From the NCBI GenBank assembly GCA_002917075.1, contig NTMA01000042.1:124001-188000 (forward strand): 64,000 bases of DNA, written 5' to 3'. Below, one piece after another: positions 32,909-43,699 of this stretch (its first letter is position 1; each line of letters starts with the position of its first letter). Made by a program: the position numbers and the translations under genes. Below the pieces are notes generated by a model. It was not told where the DNA came from, ran no database searches, and worked only from the letters and a program-made list of their open reading frames with translations. Source of the DNA: Hawksworthiomyces lignivorus. Taxonomy: Eukaryota; Ascomycota; Sordariomycetes; Ophiostomatales; Ophiostomataceae.

Positions 32909-34864
32909 TCAGAGGTATGGAGGAGGTACCCCAAAGTGCCAGATACAGAAGTATCGTGATGTGACTCGCCTCTCCTTGGCCATCTGCGTATCTGAGAGCG
33001 CTTTGCAAAACGCAGAAAAGAAGGTGCTGCGGTAGATGGGATTTTGTATATCGTAGAGCCTGTCGACGGCCCACTGGTTCTGCTCTTCGTCCATGCATTC
33101 AATGGCGTACAGAAAGAGCGCCCGGATGTAGCCTGGATTCAGCCGCCTCTTGGTCCGGTTCGCGCCCCCACTTTCGTTCGGTACGCAGCCGTCGCCGTGC
33201 TGGCCTAGCCAGTCGCCGTCAACAATTTGCCGAATGGCTGCGATGGCGCTGCGAGAGTCGGTCCACTTGGTCACAGGATCGCCGAGGACGCGGTCCAGCT
33301 CGACAAACTCGGTATAAAACGCTGCCTTGCAGATGCCGGTGAGGCCGATGATGCGGCGGGCAACCGAGGGCGCCAGCTGGGCGCACAGGTCCTCGGCCGT
33401 CTGCATCAAGATGGCGGGCCGGGTCTCCCACAAGGCGTGGAGGCGGTCCTTGGTGAGCGCCACATGGCTGACGACCTCGTCCTGGTCGGCGGCCGTGGTG
33501 CGCGAGCGGTGGTAGTGCGTAAAGGTAGCGATCTCGCCCGAGAGCTGCTGCAGCTGAAAGTAAAAGTCGAAGAGCGGCGCGCTCAGCACCTCGTACAAGT
33601 GGCTGCTGAGGTCTGGGCCGCGCTTTCGCGCACCAGGCGCACCGAGCACGGCGGGCGCGGCAGACACGCTGAGTGCGGTGGAACCGTCGGGCTTGTCCGC
33701 GGTGTCGGGGATGTTCGGTATGGGGCCCTCATAGTCGGGCAGGAGATGGCAGATGCGGGCATCGAGCAGGCCGCTGCCGCCGCCGCGCATGGTCATCGCC
33801 TGGAGGATCTTCAGCCATGCGACGAGGCGCAGCGACAGGTGCGTGCCTTGGGCGGGCGAGGCAGTGGGCGGATGCGCGGCCGCCGCCCACTCCTTGAGCC
33901 GGCTGAGCAGCATCTGGCTGGGGTTCTTCAGTGCCGGCTCTGTCTCTTCGGCGTGGATCAGGTTGAACATGCACAGCAGAAAGGCAACCACGAGCACTAG
34001 CTTAAAGTCTTGGCTCCTGTCGCCGACAAGCGCGTCGAGGGCGCGGCAGGCCAGGTCGTAGTGGGCTACAGCGCGCGACAGCGGCAGCGTGTACAGCGTG
34101 GCCTTGCACACTAGGGCGACGGCGGTGACGCCGAGTGCGACTGCGGGGCACGAGCGGCCGAGCGCAGCAAAGCACCGCTTGGCCCGCTGCCAGTTGATGT
34201 CGTCAAAGGGCGAGATGCCGGGGCAGTCCACCTGGTCGACGAAGAAGGCGGTCAGCTGCGTGTTCTCGCGCCGCGCCGTGAGAAGATCCATGGTGGTGGT
34301 AAGCTGAATGTCTCTGGAGATGAACGTGGCCGGCGAGTCTTGTCCCGCCTGGCCGTCGTCGGTGTCGCGGTCCGAAGCGAGCGATACGGTGCTCTGGCTG
34401 CCCTGCAGGGCCTTTTGTAGTCGCGTGGTGACATCAACGGACAGGCTGTCATGGTGTAGAAATGAGTCGAGAGGTACGATCGGATCTCTTCGGTCGCTGC
34501 GTGGTGCAGAAGGAACAACAAAAGCGGGAGATGAAGCGGACGAAGCGGTGGGAGACGACGCAGGTGCGACGCTCGAAATACTTGGAGCCTGCGATGGCGG
34601 AACTGGGGGGGACGGTAACGCCTGGTGGCCGACGTGATGCCCCAGTAGATCGCTATGGTCTGCAGCGGTCTTTGCGGCCCTAGAAGCTTCGGTAGGCGGC
34701 GTCGGGTCTCTCTGGGGCTTGTAGATGCACTGTCGCCGAAGCCGGTTGCAGTTGTAGCAGATTGGCTTTGTCTCGTCACAGCGCACTTTGCGGCGACGAC
34801 ATGTCAGACATCCAGAGCGGACGCGACCACGATAGCCTTGGTTTCGGACCCGTGCGTCGGCCAT
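32909..34864 (-). CDS. Zn2Cys6 (GAL4-type) transcription factor
   Basis: A single exon of 651 residues from ATG 34864 (MADARVRNQGYRGRVRSG). Seen: the binuclear zinc cluster at C19, C22, C29, C36, C39 and C46 (CLTCRRRKVRCDETKPICYN onward), all six cysteines present, with the usual basic stretch between C22 and C29. After a Ser/Pro/Ala-rich linker (about 55-170) comes a helical middle-homology region of the fungal transcription factor type to the C-terminus. Known: such proteins bind CGG-type repeats in the nucleus. Inference: it may regulate the adjacent transporter gene. It is divergent from the inositol phosphatase-like gene (389 bp), so that gene is a second candidate target or self-regulated neighbour. 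Confidence 0.93.
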   Translation of the reverse strand: MADARVRNQGYRGRVRSGCLTCRRRKVRCDETKPICYNCNRLRRQCIYKPQRDPTPPTEASRAAKTAADHSDLLGHHVGHQALPSPPVPPSQAPSISSVAPASSPTASSASSPAFVVPSAPRSDRRDPIVPLDSFLHHDSLSVDVTTRLQKALQGSQSTVSLASDRDTDDGQAGQDSPATFISRDIQLTTTMDLLTARRENTQLTAFFVDQVDCPGISPFDDINWQRAKRCFAALGRSCPAVALGVTAVALVCKATLYTLPLSRAVAHYDLACRALDALVGDRSQDFKLVLVVAFLLCMFNLIHAEETEPALKNPSQMLLSRLKEWAAAAHPPTASPAQGTHLSLRLVAWLKILQAMTMRGGGSGLLDARICHLLPDYEGPIPNIPDTADKPDGSTALSVSAAPAVLGAPGARKRGPDLSSHLYEVLSAPLFDFYFQLQQLSGEIATFTHYHRSRTTAADQDEVVSHVALTKDRLHALWETRPAILMQTAEDLCAQLAPSVARRIIGLTGICKAAFYTEFVELDRVLGDPVTKWTDSRSAIAAIRQIVDGDWLGQHGDGCVPNESGGANRTKRRLNPGYIRALFLYAIECMDEEQNQWAVDRLYDIQNPIYRSTFFSAFCKALSDTQMAKERRVTSRYFCIWHFGVPPPYL

Positions 34865-35253
34865 TTCAGGCTATCGCATGGGTTAGATGATGGTAGGCAT
34901 GAGCAAAATAAGCCGATGGTAGGGTGGATGCTTGGTGGATGCCTAATTGTAGCCACTCGCTGCTTTTGAATGTTCGCGAGGGATGCAGTGCCGAGCAGGA
35001 GAGTGGAGAGAGGCTAGTATATAGCTAGCGCGAGCGAGCTGTGCTTATCTCGTGCCGACCGATTCTTATCTTCTGCCGACGACTTACACACCGTGGTAGA
35101 GATGACGATGTATGTCAGACAACTCAGACTATTCGAGAATCACTCCAGTCCACGTGCGCCTCGTGGCCTCTTGATTTGCGTATTTAGACGCCGAATGAGG
35201 CGGCCAGAAACCGAACCATACACCAGGGAGCCTCGATTTGATGCAAAGCAAAC
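34865..35253. promoter_or_regulatory. Divergent promoter of Zn2Cys6 factor and inositol phosphatase-like gene
   Basis: This 389-bp interval between two start codons must carry both promoters. I saw no clear CGG triplet pair or TATA box to single out. Confidence 0.45.
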
Positions 35254-36244
35254 ATGAACAGACATACAATGGCGGAAGAAGACTTGCAGGCCATTTGCCT
35301 GTGCCTAGTGAATGTTGCAAAGGAGGCTGGCAGCATCATTCGCTCTGCGCGACCGACATTGTCGACAACGGCAGCCAAGAAAAACAGTTGCGTATTTTCA
35401 TTCTCTATTGTGAAGACCTTCTTTTCATTTTTTCTAACTATTTTTCATATTATCTTTTCCAGCTGCCGACATCGTGACCGAAACAGACAAGGCCGTGGAG
35501 CATCTGATTCGCAGACGTCTGGCAGAGGCGTATCCGACCTTCCACTTCGTCGGCGAAGAGTCCTACAAGGCAGGGCAAACTATCACCGACGCGCCGACCT
35601 TTGTCGTGGATCCTATTGACGGCACCTCCAACTTTGTCCACGGCTTCCCAGTCGTGTGCGTCTCGATTGGTCTGGTTATCGGCCGCCAGCCCTCCGTCGG
35701 TGTCGTCTACAACCCTTTCCAGGATGAGCTCTGGACTGGTGTGCGTGGCCACGGCGCATTTGTCGCACTGCACGGTGGTCCGCCACAGCAGCTGCCGCTG
35801 TCCCCACCCCGGCCACTGCCGCTGCAGGATGGTCTGCAGACGGCATGTATCGGCATCGAGTGGGGCAGTGACCGCGAAGGTCCTAACTTTGAGCTGAACC
35901 TCCGCGTCTTCAACACCCTCGCGCACACCAAGGCTTCTGGCGGCTGCTTCGTTAACTCGCTGCGCTGCGCTGGCTCGGCGGCCACGGCCATCTGCCGCGT
36001 GGCCGCCGGCCAGCAGGAAGCGTTTTGGGAGTGCGGCTGCTGGGCTTGGGACGTTGCCGCTGCCTGGGCTATCTTAGCCGAGGCTGGTGGACTGATGGTC
36101 GATGGACACCCCGGTGGTTGGAACCCCCCGATCGATAACAGGCGATATCTTGCAGTTCGTCCTGCCACGGAAGGACAGCGCGAGTTCGTCGAAGCCTTTT
36201 GGCGCACCATGGGCGATGCCCGGTCCACTTACGGCCCGAGTTAG
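35254..36244 (+). CDS. Inositol monophosphatase family protein
   Basis: Exons 35254..35386 and 35463..36244 give 304 residues. A second in-frame ATG at 35269 (MAEEDLQAI) is an equally good start. Seen: KKNTADIVTETDKAVE across the splice junction, the metal site VGEES, the signature DPIDGTSNFVHGFP and the C-terminal WECGCWAWDVAAAWAIL (the WDxxA motif). All Mg2+ ligands expected from the family are present. Known: members hydrolyse myo-inositol monophosphates in phosphoinositide recycling; fungal paralogues include the quinate-cluster gene qutG, whose role is unclear. No other quinate gene is nearby, so I do not call it qutG. The intron has a GTTGCG donor, off consensus at position 3. Confidence 0.92.
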
Positions 36245-36458
36245 ATATAGTTAAGTGAAGTTCATCTTTCTAACATAAATAGACCAAAGGAGAAGGGCAG
36301 ATGAAGAGAAAAAAAACTGGAGGCAGTGAGATAGAGATAACAAATGCTAATCAAAGCAATTCAAAATTGTATAAATACGCCATCACGCTCTTGTTTCATT
36401 ATGCTGGCGCATGGAAAGCCTAGACTCATATATCTCCTACCGTCTCCTAGAGTTGGCT

Positions 36459-39400
36459 CTATTTTTCTCTAATAGGTTCACCTTCATCTTTCAGTACCCA
36501 AATACCAAACTGTTCCTCCGCTGGTGTCTTTCCTGTCTCTATTTTAAGTTTCTTCCATCCCATCCAGAATATCGTCTCTTTTTCAGATTCACGCTGCTTA
36601 CGCTCCAAGCCCCTTGCCAAGGCATCATCTGAAATCTCCTCTAACAGGTTTCCACCGAATACTAAGGCCGCCACGCTGGCGATATTCGTCGAGCTCCTCG
36701 GTAACACTTTCCGAGCACGTCCTGTTCCAGGCCAAGCAACGAGAGCCAGGGCGAGAGTGCAGGCCAGCAGCGCTTGCAAGACGCGTGTGACTGCTTCGTC
36801 TTGCATGAGCCGCTGCTGACCATCCACCAGCGTGGCTGTCGCAGCGTACGTGGCATCGTCGCTGGTCTGGCTCGGCGGCACAATGCTGCTGCTCGCATTG
36901 CCAGCCAAAGTGGCGTTGACGTCGGTCCTGTTGGCGACTGGTGCGCGCCATAAGAGGCTAAACAACTGTGCTTTTATTATACCACACTGCAGCCGAATGG
37001 CATCCACCACGGCGGCGTTCGCTTCTGGCGAAGAGACATTCGACAGGAGCGAGACGGGAATAGCATAGCGTGAGGTGGTGAGCATGGTGAAGAAGTCGTC
37101 TATAAAGGTAGAAAAGGGGGCCCCCACTAACTTGCCCAGTATGGCGGCATCGCTATCCATCTTATACGTTAAAGAACCGTCGCGATATTTTTCGTGATTT
37201 TGTATGGCGGTGAAAGACGAAATACGCTTAGTGTGCTCATCAGGGACGGGGGGATGTGCCGGGTCGATGAGCAGGCTGGCACCGAGGAACGTGGTCCGCA
37301 CATCAACGGCTTCAATGGTTTCATTGCAGCCCAGAGCAACGGCAGATATGCTGGACTGGTTAGTGGCCTTGGAGAAGGTATAATGACCCCACGCCCAGAG
37401 GAAGTCGCTGCAACTTTCGGTGAAGTTGGCCAAAAACTGCGGCATGTAGCTGAGGCGGTTTACCGCGAAGGTTGCGTCTTCCGGCAGCATTTCCGGATGG
37501 TCCTGCGGCGCAAGTTTTATGACGAAATTATATCTGAAAACATCGGTCCAAGTTGCGCATCCTTCGTGCTCAACCCTCACATACAACCGCGGTCCGTTTG
37601 CGGCGTCTTCTCCTATATTCGTGTGAACCTCGCCAATGTCATGAAACTGGCAAGAGAGCGCTGTTCGGAGAGCTGGTACATTGGCTTCGATGACCAAAGA
37701 CGACGAGTTGATGCCAGATGTGTTCTTTATGCCCAAGTCGCCGTCATCCAAAGAGAATGAGGGAAACGCCAAGTTCTCGTATGTGAAAGGAGGGTAAGAG
37801 AGATTTCTTCGCAAAATTAGTGGCGTGTATTCTAGGTTATTCTCAATTGCTCCTCCGACAGTAGCAATTGTATCGTTTTCTATATTGGTAAAAGACGTGA
37901 TCGTATGAAGACTGGACACTGCGGCGACTGGGGCAATCTGAACTTGGAACAGCGAGCCTGAGAATGTGTTTAGAAGCGATGTAAGAAGCATGGCGAACAT
38001 GGTTGCGATGACTACCACGTTCTTTGCTCTGAACTCGTGCAACATAATCACTGGTAGCTGCCTCCCAAACAGCTGAAGGCCAATAGACTCATCAAAGGTG
38101 GCTTTTCTAGCTAAGTTTGCGAATGGCGTCAAGGTTCGAACGCTGAAATCAACTGATGCATAAAAGAGAGCGACTGTGCCAAAAAAGATGGCCGGAAGCG
38201 TTGTCCACAAATAGTGCTGGTTCTTGTTTTCCTGCACATCGCCAAGCCCTTCATTCAGTCGGGAATATCCAAGGGTGATCTCAAGACTGGCAATACTACC
38301 GGATAGCACTAGAATTGCTGCCATCCGGGCAAGCGGATGGAGAACGACGGGTCCTTTGAACTTGTGACCGGTGTGAGTTTTTGGTTGAAGGGACAGAGCA
38401 CTTTTATTGCTCTTCTTCTGGGTTTCTTCTTTGAGGGTGTCAATCGACATGCGATCGAGACTCATTGATGTAACATAGTAAGAAGCGCCACGTATCTTCT
38501 GTAGGTCACTCTTATCAGCTGCCCCGAGGTGGCGCAAAGGGATGAAGGTCGCAGTGCTACTGCTGATGAGTCTGGCGGTACCGGCAATGTTTCCAGGATC
38601 ATGTGGTAGCTCCAGGGGCCGATGCATGGTAACTGCAATAACTAGGATAAGAATAATAGAAGAGACCAGTAACATGGCCATGGCATGGCATGCAAGCCCA
38701 CGCACAACCAGACGACTTTCGTTCATCGGGGCAAATCCTGTCGACGATGTTGAGGCTGGCCGGAGCAGTGCGCTGTGAGCGATTTGCGCAGCATACCTTT
38801 CATAATACTTGGCTAGAGTATTAATTAGAAAATTTTGATCATAAAAGAGGGAGACATTTGTAGCAGACGGAGCAAAGCTCTTGTAAGCGAGTTCGGTGTA
38901 CCGATCTACGTTGACTTTATCGCCACCCACTGAAATGTTGTAGGTTCCGTGTACATCTGGAACATCATAATAGTCCCAAAAGCTATCGAAGTGTGCCTGC
39001 ATTATATCCCAAGGATGAATGCTTTTGATCATCCTCGTCCTCGCGTCTTTCGAAGCTGTAACCTGTGGCGCCTCGGTCCCATTGTAGACGACATCAACAA
39101 GACTGATATTGTACAGTGGTTGGCACAAGATTTGTGCTGACCGGAGGACTTCAACTTTTCCATTAGCGTAAAACTTAGTGTCGTTCGCCGTGTAACCTTT
39201 GACAGAGTAGTTGAAAAGAGCAAAAATCAAGCCAACTCTGTTATCATCTAGACCCTTGGTGCTGTTGCACGATCCTTTGAGAAGGCGGCTGAGATAGACG
39301 GTTCTTGGGGTACCTGAATCATCGAAGTCTTGGCCATATTGACTCTCAAAATGACAAGTAGCTGAGCTAAGACGAACAGTTACGACGAATTTCAAGCTCA

Positions 39401-40226
39401 AGTCTCCACGGGTGGAATAATCAAAGGCGTATCCAATTTGCGGTGGTTCCACCAACTCCAACGACGCCTTCTCGCAGGTCAAACCCGCCTTGAAAGCTTC
39501 GACAGTTCCATGCAGTTCCGAACGAGCAGGTCCGGTGGCTTTGAAAGTTTGGTATGCGAAGTTTGTTGTGGTGCCTTCTGGGTAATATGCGAATGCTCCA
39601 CCAGCAATACCATCTATTGTTTTGTATACTAGATCGCCCGCCATACCAAGGGCTGAGTCATTGTCGATAAAGGAGCTCTGAAGCGTGATGGGAACAGCTG
39701 AATCCATGACGTTGACTATGGTCAAGGTGATCAAGCCGGCCGACAAGACGACCAAAACCTTGAATATGGCGGTACTTGCCAAAGCCGATGCAACAGCCCA
39801 GTCGTGATTCCTGAGAGACTTCGTGATCGCCTCTAACGTGGACATATCTAGATAGTCAAGGAGAACGGTTTTTTCGGCAGGCGCTGCTCCGCGTCTCATG
39901 CGGTACCATGGCGCCGTTACCTGGGCTTGGTATGCAACTGGGCTCCATGCCGCGGCAAGCAGTGTTGCGAGTGCCATTGGCCCATATCTCCCGAGATAGC
40001 GGAGATGGGTGTTACTAATCATAAAACCTTGATTTTTGGAAGATATCGCGAAGAGAGATTCGAGGATGACAGCAGCGATGGCACATATGCTGGCGAAGGT
40101 GAGGAGGACCCATGTCTGCAAATAGAACGGCCTCCACAGCTCACGAGGCTCCGCCGAAACGGAGCGGGCACTTATGGCATATGTAGGTAGACCTGCCATC
40201 TTATTTTGCTGCTTAACGAGAAACAT
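36459..40226 (-). CDS. Large fungal membrane protein with duplicated DUF3433 region
   Basis: A single open frame of 1255 codons from ATG 40226; the second ATG at 40199 (MAGLPTYAISARSV) is an equally likely start. Seen: RELWRPFYLQTWVLLTFASI followed by several hydrophobic segments, and a second related block in the middle (FKGPVVLHPLARMAAILVLS onward) with the same order of membrane helix, extended extracellular-like region rich in Asn-X-Ser/Thr sites, then helix. This is the DUF3433 layout, duplicated. Near the C-terminus, a hydrophobic helix (TRVLQALLACTLALALVAW) precedes a short Lys/Glu-rich cytoplasmic tail. Known: an expanded Pezizomycotina family without known function. The many N-glycosylation sequons suggest the secretory pathway or plasma membrane (inference). 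Intron-free at this length is usual for the family. Confidence 0.87.
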   Translation of the reverse strand: MFLVKQQNKMAGLPTYAISARSVSAEPRELWRPFYLQTWVLLTFASICAIAAVILESLFAISSKNQGFMISNTHLRYLGRYGPMALATLLAAAWSPVAYQAQVTAPWYRMRRGAAPAEKTVLLDYLDMSTLEAITKSLRNHDWAVASALASTAIFKVLVVLSAGLITLTIVNVMDSAVPITLQSSFIDNDSALGMAGDLVYKTIDGIAGGAFAYYPEGTTTNFAYQTFKATGPARSELHGTVEAFKAGLTCEKASLELVEPPQIGYAFDYSTRGDLSLKFVVTVRLSSATCHFESQYGQDFDDSGTPRTVYLSRLLKGSCNSTKGLDDNRVGLIFALFNYSVKGYTANDTKFYANGKVEVLRSAQILCQPLYNISLVDVVYNGTEAPQVTASKDARTRMIKSIHPWDIMQAHFDSFWDYYDVPDVHGTYNISVGGDKVNVDRYTELAYKSFAPSATNVSLFYDQNFLINTLAKYYERYAAQIAHSALLRPASTSSTGFAPMNESRLVVRGLACHAMAMLLVSSIILILVIAVTMHRPLELPHDPGNIAGTARLISSSTATFIPLRHLGAADKSDLQKIRGASYYVTSMSLDRMSIDTLKEETQKKSNKSALSLQPKTHTGHKFKGPVVLHPLARMAAILVLSGSIASLEITLGYSRLNEGLGDVQENKNQHYLWTTLPAIFFGTVALFYASVDFSVRTLTPFANLARKATFDESIGLQLFGRQLPVIMLHEFRAKNVVVIATMFAMLLTSLLNTFSGSLFQVQIAPVAAVSSLHTITSFTNIENDTIATVGGAIENNLEYTPLILRRNLSYPPFTYENLAFPSFSLDDGDLGIKNTSGINSSSLVIEANVPALRTALSCQFHDIGEVHTNIGEDAANGPRLYVRVEHEGCATWTDVFRYNFVIKLAPQDHPEMLPEDATFAVNRLSYMPQFLANFTESCSDFLWAWGHYTFSKATNQSSISAVALGCNETIEAVDVRTTFLGASLLIDPAHPPVPDEHTKRISSFTAIQNHEKYRDGSLTYKMDSDAAILGKLVGAPFSTFIDDFFTMLTTSRYAIPVSLLSNVSSPEANAAVVDAIRLQCGIIKAQLFSLLWRAPVANRTDVNATLAGNASSSIVPPSQTSDDATYAATATLVDGQQRLMQDEAVTRVLQALLACTLALALVAWPGTGRARKVLPRSSTNIASVAALVFGGNLLEEISDDALARGLERKQRESEKETIFWMGWKKLKIETGKTPAEEQFGIWVLKDEGEPIREK

Positions 40227-40918
40227 TATTCAAGACTGAATACCGACAAGTAGGAGAATTGCAAGTAGAGAACGGTATGAGGAAGCGGAGTGTCGCTCGA
40301 TCAAAGCAGTGTTAATATTGCTGATTTGGCCCCTTTCCCATGTTCTCCTTACCTTGTTACAAATTTTGTATCGTCTACGAATCTTCCTTTAGAAATACTA
40401 CGTAATTACTCGTTGGGATAAGAAGCCAAAGAATGAAGAGGATCAGGTGGCTGTGCTGGAAAGAAGGATTGCATGTTAATATAGGGCAAAATCGGATGAA
40501 GCGTCTTCCGTATATATAAGATATACCGCACTGCCTTCAAGAATTATCCAAAAAATGGGCGTAGTGAATAAGCAGAAGGCGAGACACATCTCTCCCCAAA
40601 CGTCACCAATATTTCTGCAATGTAGTTTAATACTTGTATTGCATGTGTCACAAAGGCTATTTGACAAACTAGATTGATCCTTTCAACTTTTGTTTAGAAA
40701 TAAGGCGAGATTTTGCTCTTGTCTTGACAATCGTGACAGTAAGCCAGTATTCTAGCGGCGATAGGGGTCTAGGAATTGACTTAATCACACTTCTTCTCTC
40801 AAGTACGTGCTGCTGAGCAATACACTTCTAGACGTATTGAACAAATTCTGATAACTGGGGAGCTATCCCCTCGTCTCAAACTACTGCTATGGACTGTGCA
40901 AACTTTTACTACAATCCT
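40227..40918. other. Intergenic, promoter of DUF3433 gene and 3' flank of aldo/keto reductase
   Basis: About 690 bp, AT-rich. One 63-codon minus-strand frame (40476-40667) is the only open frame and has no family resemblance. Confidence 0.5.
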
Positions 40919-42082
40919 TCACTTCTGACTTGACTGGATTGGTTTCGACGGCTGTACGAAGTCAATTGTGCCCATCAATGGAATATACCACACGTCGTCT
41001 GGTTTATAAGCGCCTCTCGGTAGGGCATCGTGGCCTTGCAGAAGAGTGCCGCTGAGAAATGTATGTGGGAATCCAGGGTCAAACCTGTAAGCAGATTCGA
41101 TCTCTTCGATCTCCCCCTCGCTGAGCGCGACTGAAAGGCCGGCAACATTGCCTTTTATGTGCTCCAGAGTTCTACCACCAACAATAGGAAAGACGTATGG
41201 AGCTTTTTGCATCACGTAAGCCTGTGCAATGTGGAGAAGATGAGCCTTTTCGCCTTTCGCTTTTGCGATCTTCTCGAGGACGCGGGAGACATTTTTATCG
41301 TGCTGGGACAAGGATGCAAGCTTTCGACCCGGGTTGTTCTTCTCACGCTCTTGATACACTTCCTCAGGCTGGAATCGTCCCTGGCCTAACACGCCATAGG
41401 GGCAAATTCCCATGCCTTCGGCGCGACACATCGGGATAATGTCCCGCTCAAAGTCGCGTATCCCCGCATTCCACATGCCTTGGTAGACGGAAAATGGACG
41501 AAGGCCATTGCACCGAGCGTACCGGTTCGCGCTGGCCACTACCCAGGCCGGTGTGTCGGAAATGCCAAGATACAGGACTTTTCCAGACGAGACCAGGTCG
41601 TTCAGGCTGTGCATCAGCTCCTCAATGGAAGTGGCATAGTCCCACCAATGCACGTAGAACAAATCGACATAGCTCGTCTGAAGCCTGCGCAGTGACTCCT
41701 CTAGAGAGAGACGCATCGACTTGCTTCCATTGCCACCAAAGTTGGTCTTGAGACGAACTTCCGGGCCGTGTCGGCTGACGCCAGAGTATTTCGTGGCGAG
41801 CACGATCTCATCGCGGTTCTTTCGCGCCGCCATCCATTCCCCCACCCACGTCTCTGATTGCCCCGCCTGGTAGCTGTTTGCCGTGTCGATGAAGTTCCCT
41901 CCGTTGTTATAAAAATGATCTAATATCTCAAAAGTAGTTTCCTTGTTACATTCGCCCAACCTCTCCTTCATGGCATCACCAAAGTTCATAGCACCCAGGC
42001 ATAACGGAGAGACCCGGACAGCAGCTGACGGCGCCAGTTGGCGGTGGCGTGCGAGAAGCGAGTTGGGAGCGGGCTTTGACAT
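40919..42082 (-). CDS. Aldo/keto reductase (norsolorinic acid reductase / aryl-alcohol dehydrogenase type)
   Basis: A single exon of 387 residues from ATG 42082 (MSKPAPNSLLARHRQLA). The frame is open further upstream but without a better start. Seen: the AKR catalytic tetrad D66, Y71 (FIDTANSYQAG), K98 (LATKYSG) and H145 (FYVHWWDYA), a beta/alpha barrel order, and NADPH-site sequence VGGRTLEHIKGN. The length, the inserted GGNGSKSMRLSLEESLRRL and LRPFSVYQGMWN place it with fungal NorB/AAD-like AKR9 members. Known: these reduce aryl aldehydes and ketones; one clade (NorA/NorB) works in aflatoxin-type pathways, but no such cluster is near. It is probably a general cytosolic reductase. Upstream is a relic-rich gap. 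Confidence 0.92.
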   Translation of the reverse strand: MSKPAPNSLLARHRQLAPSAAVRVSPLCLGAMNFGDAMKERLGECNKETTFEILDHFYNNGGNFIDTANSYQAGQSETWVGEWMAARKNRDEIVLATKYSGVSRHGPEVRLKTNFGGNGSKSMRLSLEESLRRLQTSYVDLFYVHWWDYATSIEELMHSLNDLVSSGKVLYLGISDTPAWVVASANRYARCNGLRPFSVYQGMWNAGIRDFERDIIPMCRAEGMGICPYGVLGQGRFQPEEVYQEREKNNPGRKLASLSQHDKNVSRVLEKIAKAKGEKAHLLHIAQAYVMQKAPYVFPIVGGRTLEHIKGNVAGLSVALSEGEIEEIESAYRFDPGFPHTFLSGTLLQGHDALPRGAYKPDDVWYIPLMGTIDFVQPSKPIQSSQK

Positions 42083-42773
42083 GATGTTTATCGGAGAGTA
42101 CTCTATAGAGATATAATAGTAAAGTTTAGCAAAAGGAGAAAAGTCAATAGTGAAAGTGCACAATGAAGGCGAAGTATTTATACTTGAAAGTGCGACGCGC
42201 TCAGCCCGGATCTGGCGGGCATAAGAGACTGGTAAATCCAGGCAATATAGTAAATCCGGACTCGACCATCGACTTGGAGATGAAATCACGGTTCTTTGAT
42301 CTGTTCCCTATTGGATATGATGGCGAACCGTACTTTTGTACATCGGACACTTTATCGCATCATATTTAGTCTTATGTAAAATGCTTCAGCTCGCTGTCTA
42401 CTACTTGAAAAAAGCAATTGATGGAGTGTTAAATCCCTTTTTGAGCAATTGCTTCATAATCACATGGTCGGTGTTAGTAATAGATACCCGTGAAGTGATA
42501 TCAAGTTCTACCTGTAGCCTGCACTTCGCCAATCTTAAGCCTGTTATTAATACGCTTTACAGCTTCATAATGGGGTCAAATCGGGATGTCCACTAAAGTG
42601 GTATTGCCATCACCGCTTCATAAACAGTCTGACCGCCGGTATTAGGCTTTTGTCTAAGTCCTACATACTCAGTCAGCTGCACTAGAACTAGACAGTGAAG
42701 TGGTTGATTGCGCGGAGCTCTGCTCACCGTCGTTGCCATTCGGTGATTCGGCCGAACCGACTATGCGATATTC

Positions 42774-43290
42774 CAGGTCTCAGTCCAGGTCCTGGCCGAC
42801 GTCCGCAAGAGACAGGTTGATGTGAAGAAATCTGCCGCCGCGTGGAAAGAGCCATTAAAGGATTTTGAGTTGGAGACGGCACCAGGCATGCTTCTCTATC
42901 AGAAAAAGTAACCCTATCGAATGTGCTGGCTTGTAAGCACTTTATCCTAAGCTCTCTGACTACTACATTTTGAGTAATCAATTACCGTACTGTATCAAGC
43001 ATATTCTTGGCTGTTGGTATGTCTCACTGGCGTCTACATATATATATAAATCTTTATGGTCAAGGTGACTGGTGCCCGGTTGGTCGTTTGTACACCTTTG
43101 GAACACGGCAAGATCTCGGGCATAACCATCGCCGCCATACACCTTGCCAAAGGCTGACGCCATATACTTCGCCTACGCTGACGCCATCTTTATCCCGAGA
43201 GGTATTTGGGCTGCAGCCGTTACGGCAGCCGGTATTAAGACTGTGTTTAACGGCCTTGACAGGATATTTATAACAAATATTAAGCTTTGG
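42774..43290 (+). pseudogene. Decayed histidinol-dehydrogenase-like fragment
   Basis: Conceptual translation of the + strand shows VSVQVLADVRKRQVDVKKSA, then LETAPGMLLYQKK followed by a stop and PYRMCW, and farther on ARLVVCTPLEHGKISGIT. This order resembles the N-terminal half of HisD-type dehydrogenases (iladVrkrGDaAv, then xPGxxLgqkxIPvxxVG, then VVCTPPxxxGKI), with frame changes and stop codons between. No start, no intact C-terminal half and no consistent splice solution were found. I judge it a broken copy, possibly altered by C-to-T mutation. Resemblance is by eye and modest; the call could be wrong. Confidence 0.35.
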
Positions 43291-43699
43291 ATGTACGATG
43301 AGATCGGTATGACTGATTTATGAGGGCTGATTAAAGTATTTATTGTGATTCTGAACACGCCGTTATGGCCGCAGGAACTGTAGACGTTCCCAATGGAGAA
43401 ATATGAGGCTAATCGTTTTTACTGATCGCCGAGCTCAACAAACCAGAGCTGGTTCGCCCGGCGCTCTAACAAAGTATAATAGTCTATTTACCGGACCAGG
43501 CGGTGGTTTCTGTCTCAGAAGGTTCCGCGTAGTGTAGACGTAAATAGCTAGGATTAGTTAATAAATACAATTAAACACTATTACTGACAGCCTACCGATG
43601 GGAGCAATCTCAAGATGCCATGCAGGGGCTTGAAACGCAAGGTTGCGTATAAAAAAGACGAGCTTGAATGTCTTCTATTTTCAGAAAACTACATCCCTA

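Noticed and set aside
20144..42082. Possible secondary-metabolite cluster (dehydrogenase, regulators, transporter, aldo/keto reductase)
   Set aside because: No backbone enzyme (PKS, NRPS, terpene synthase) is present and housekeeping or unrelated genes intervene.
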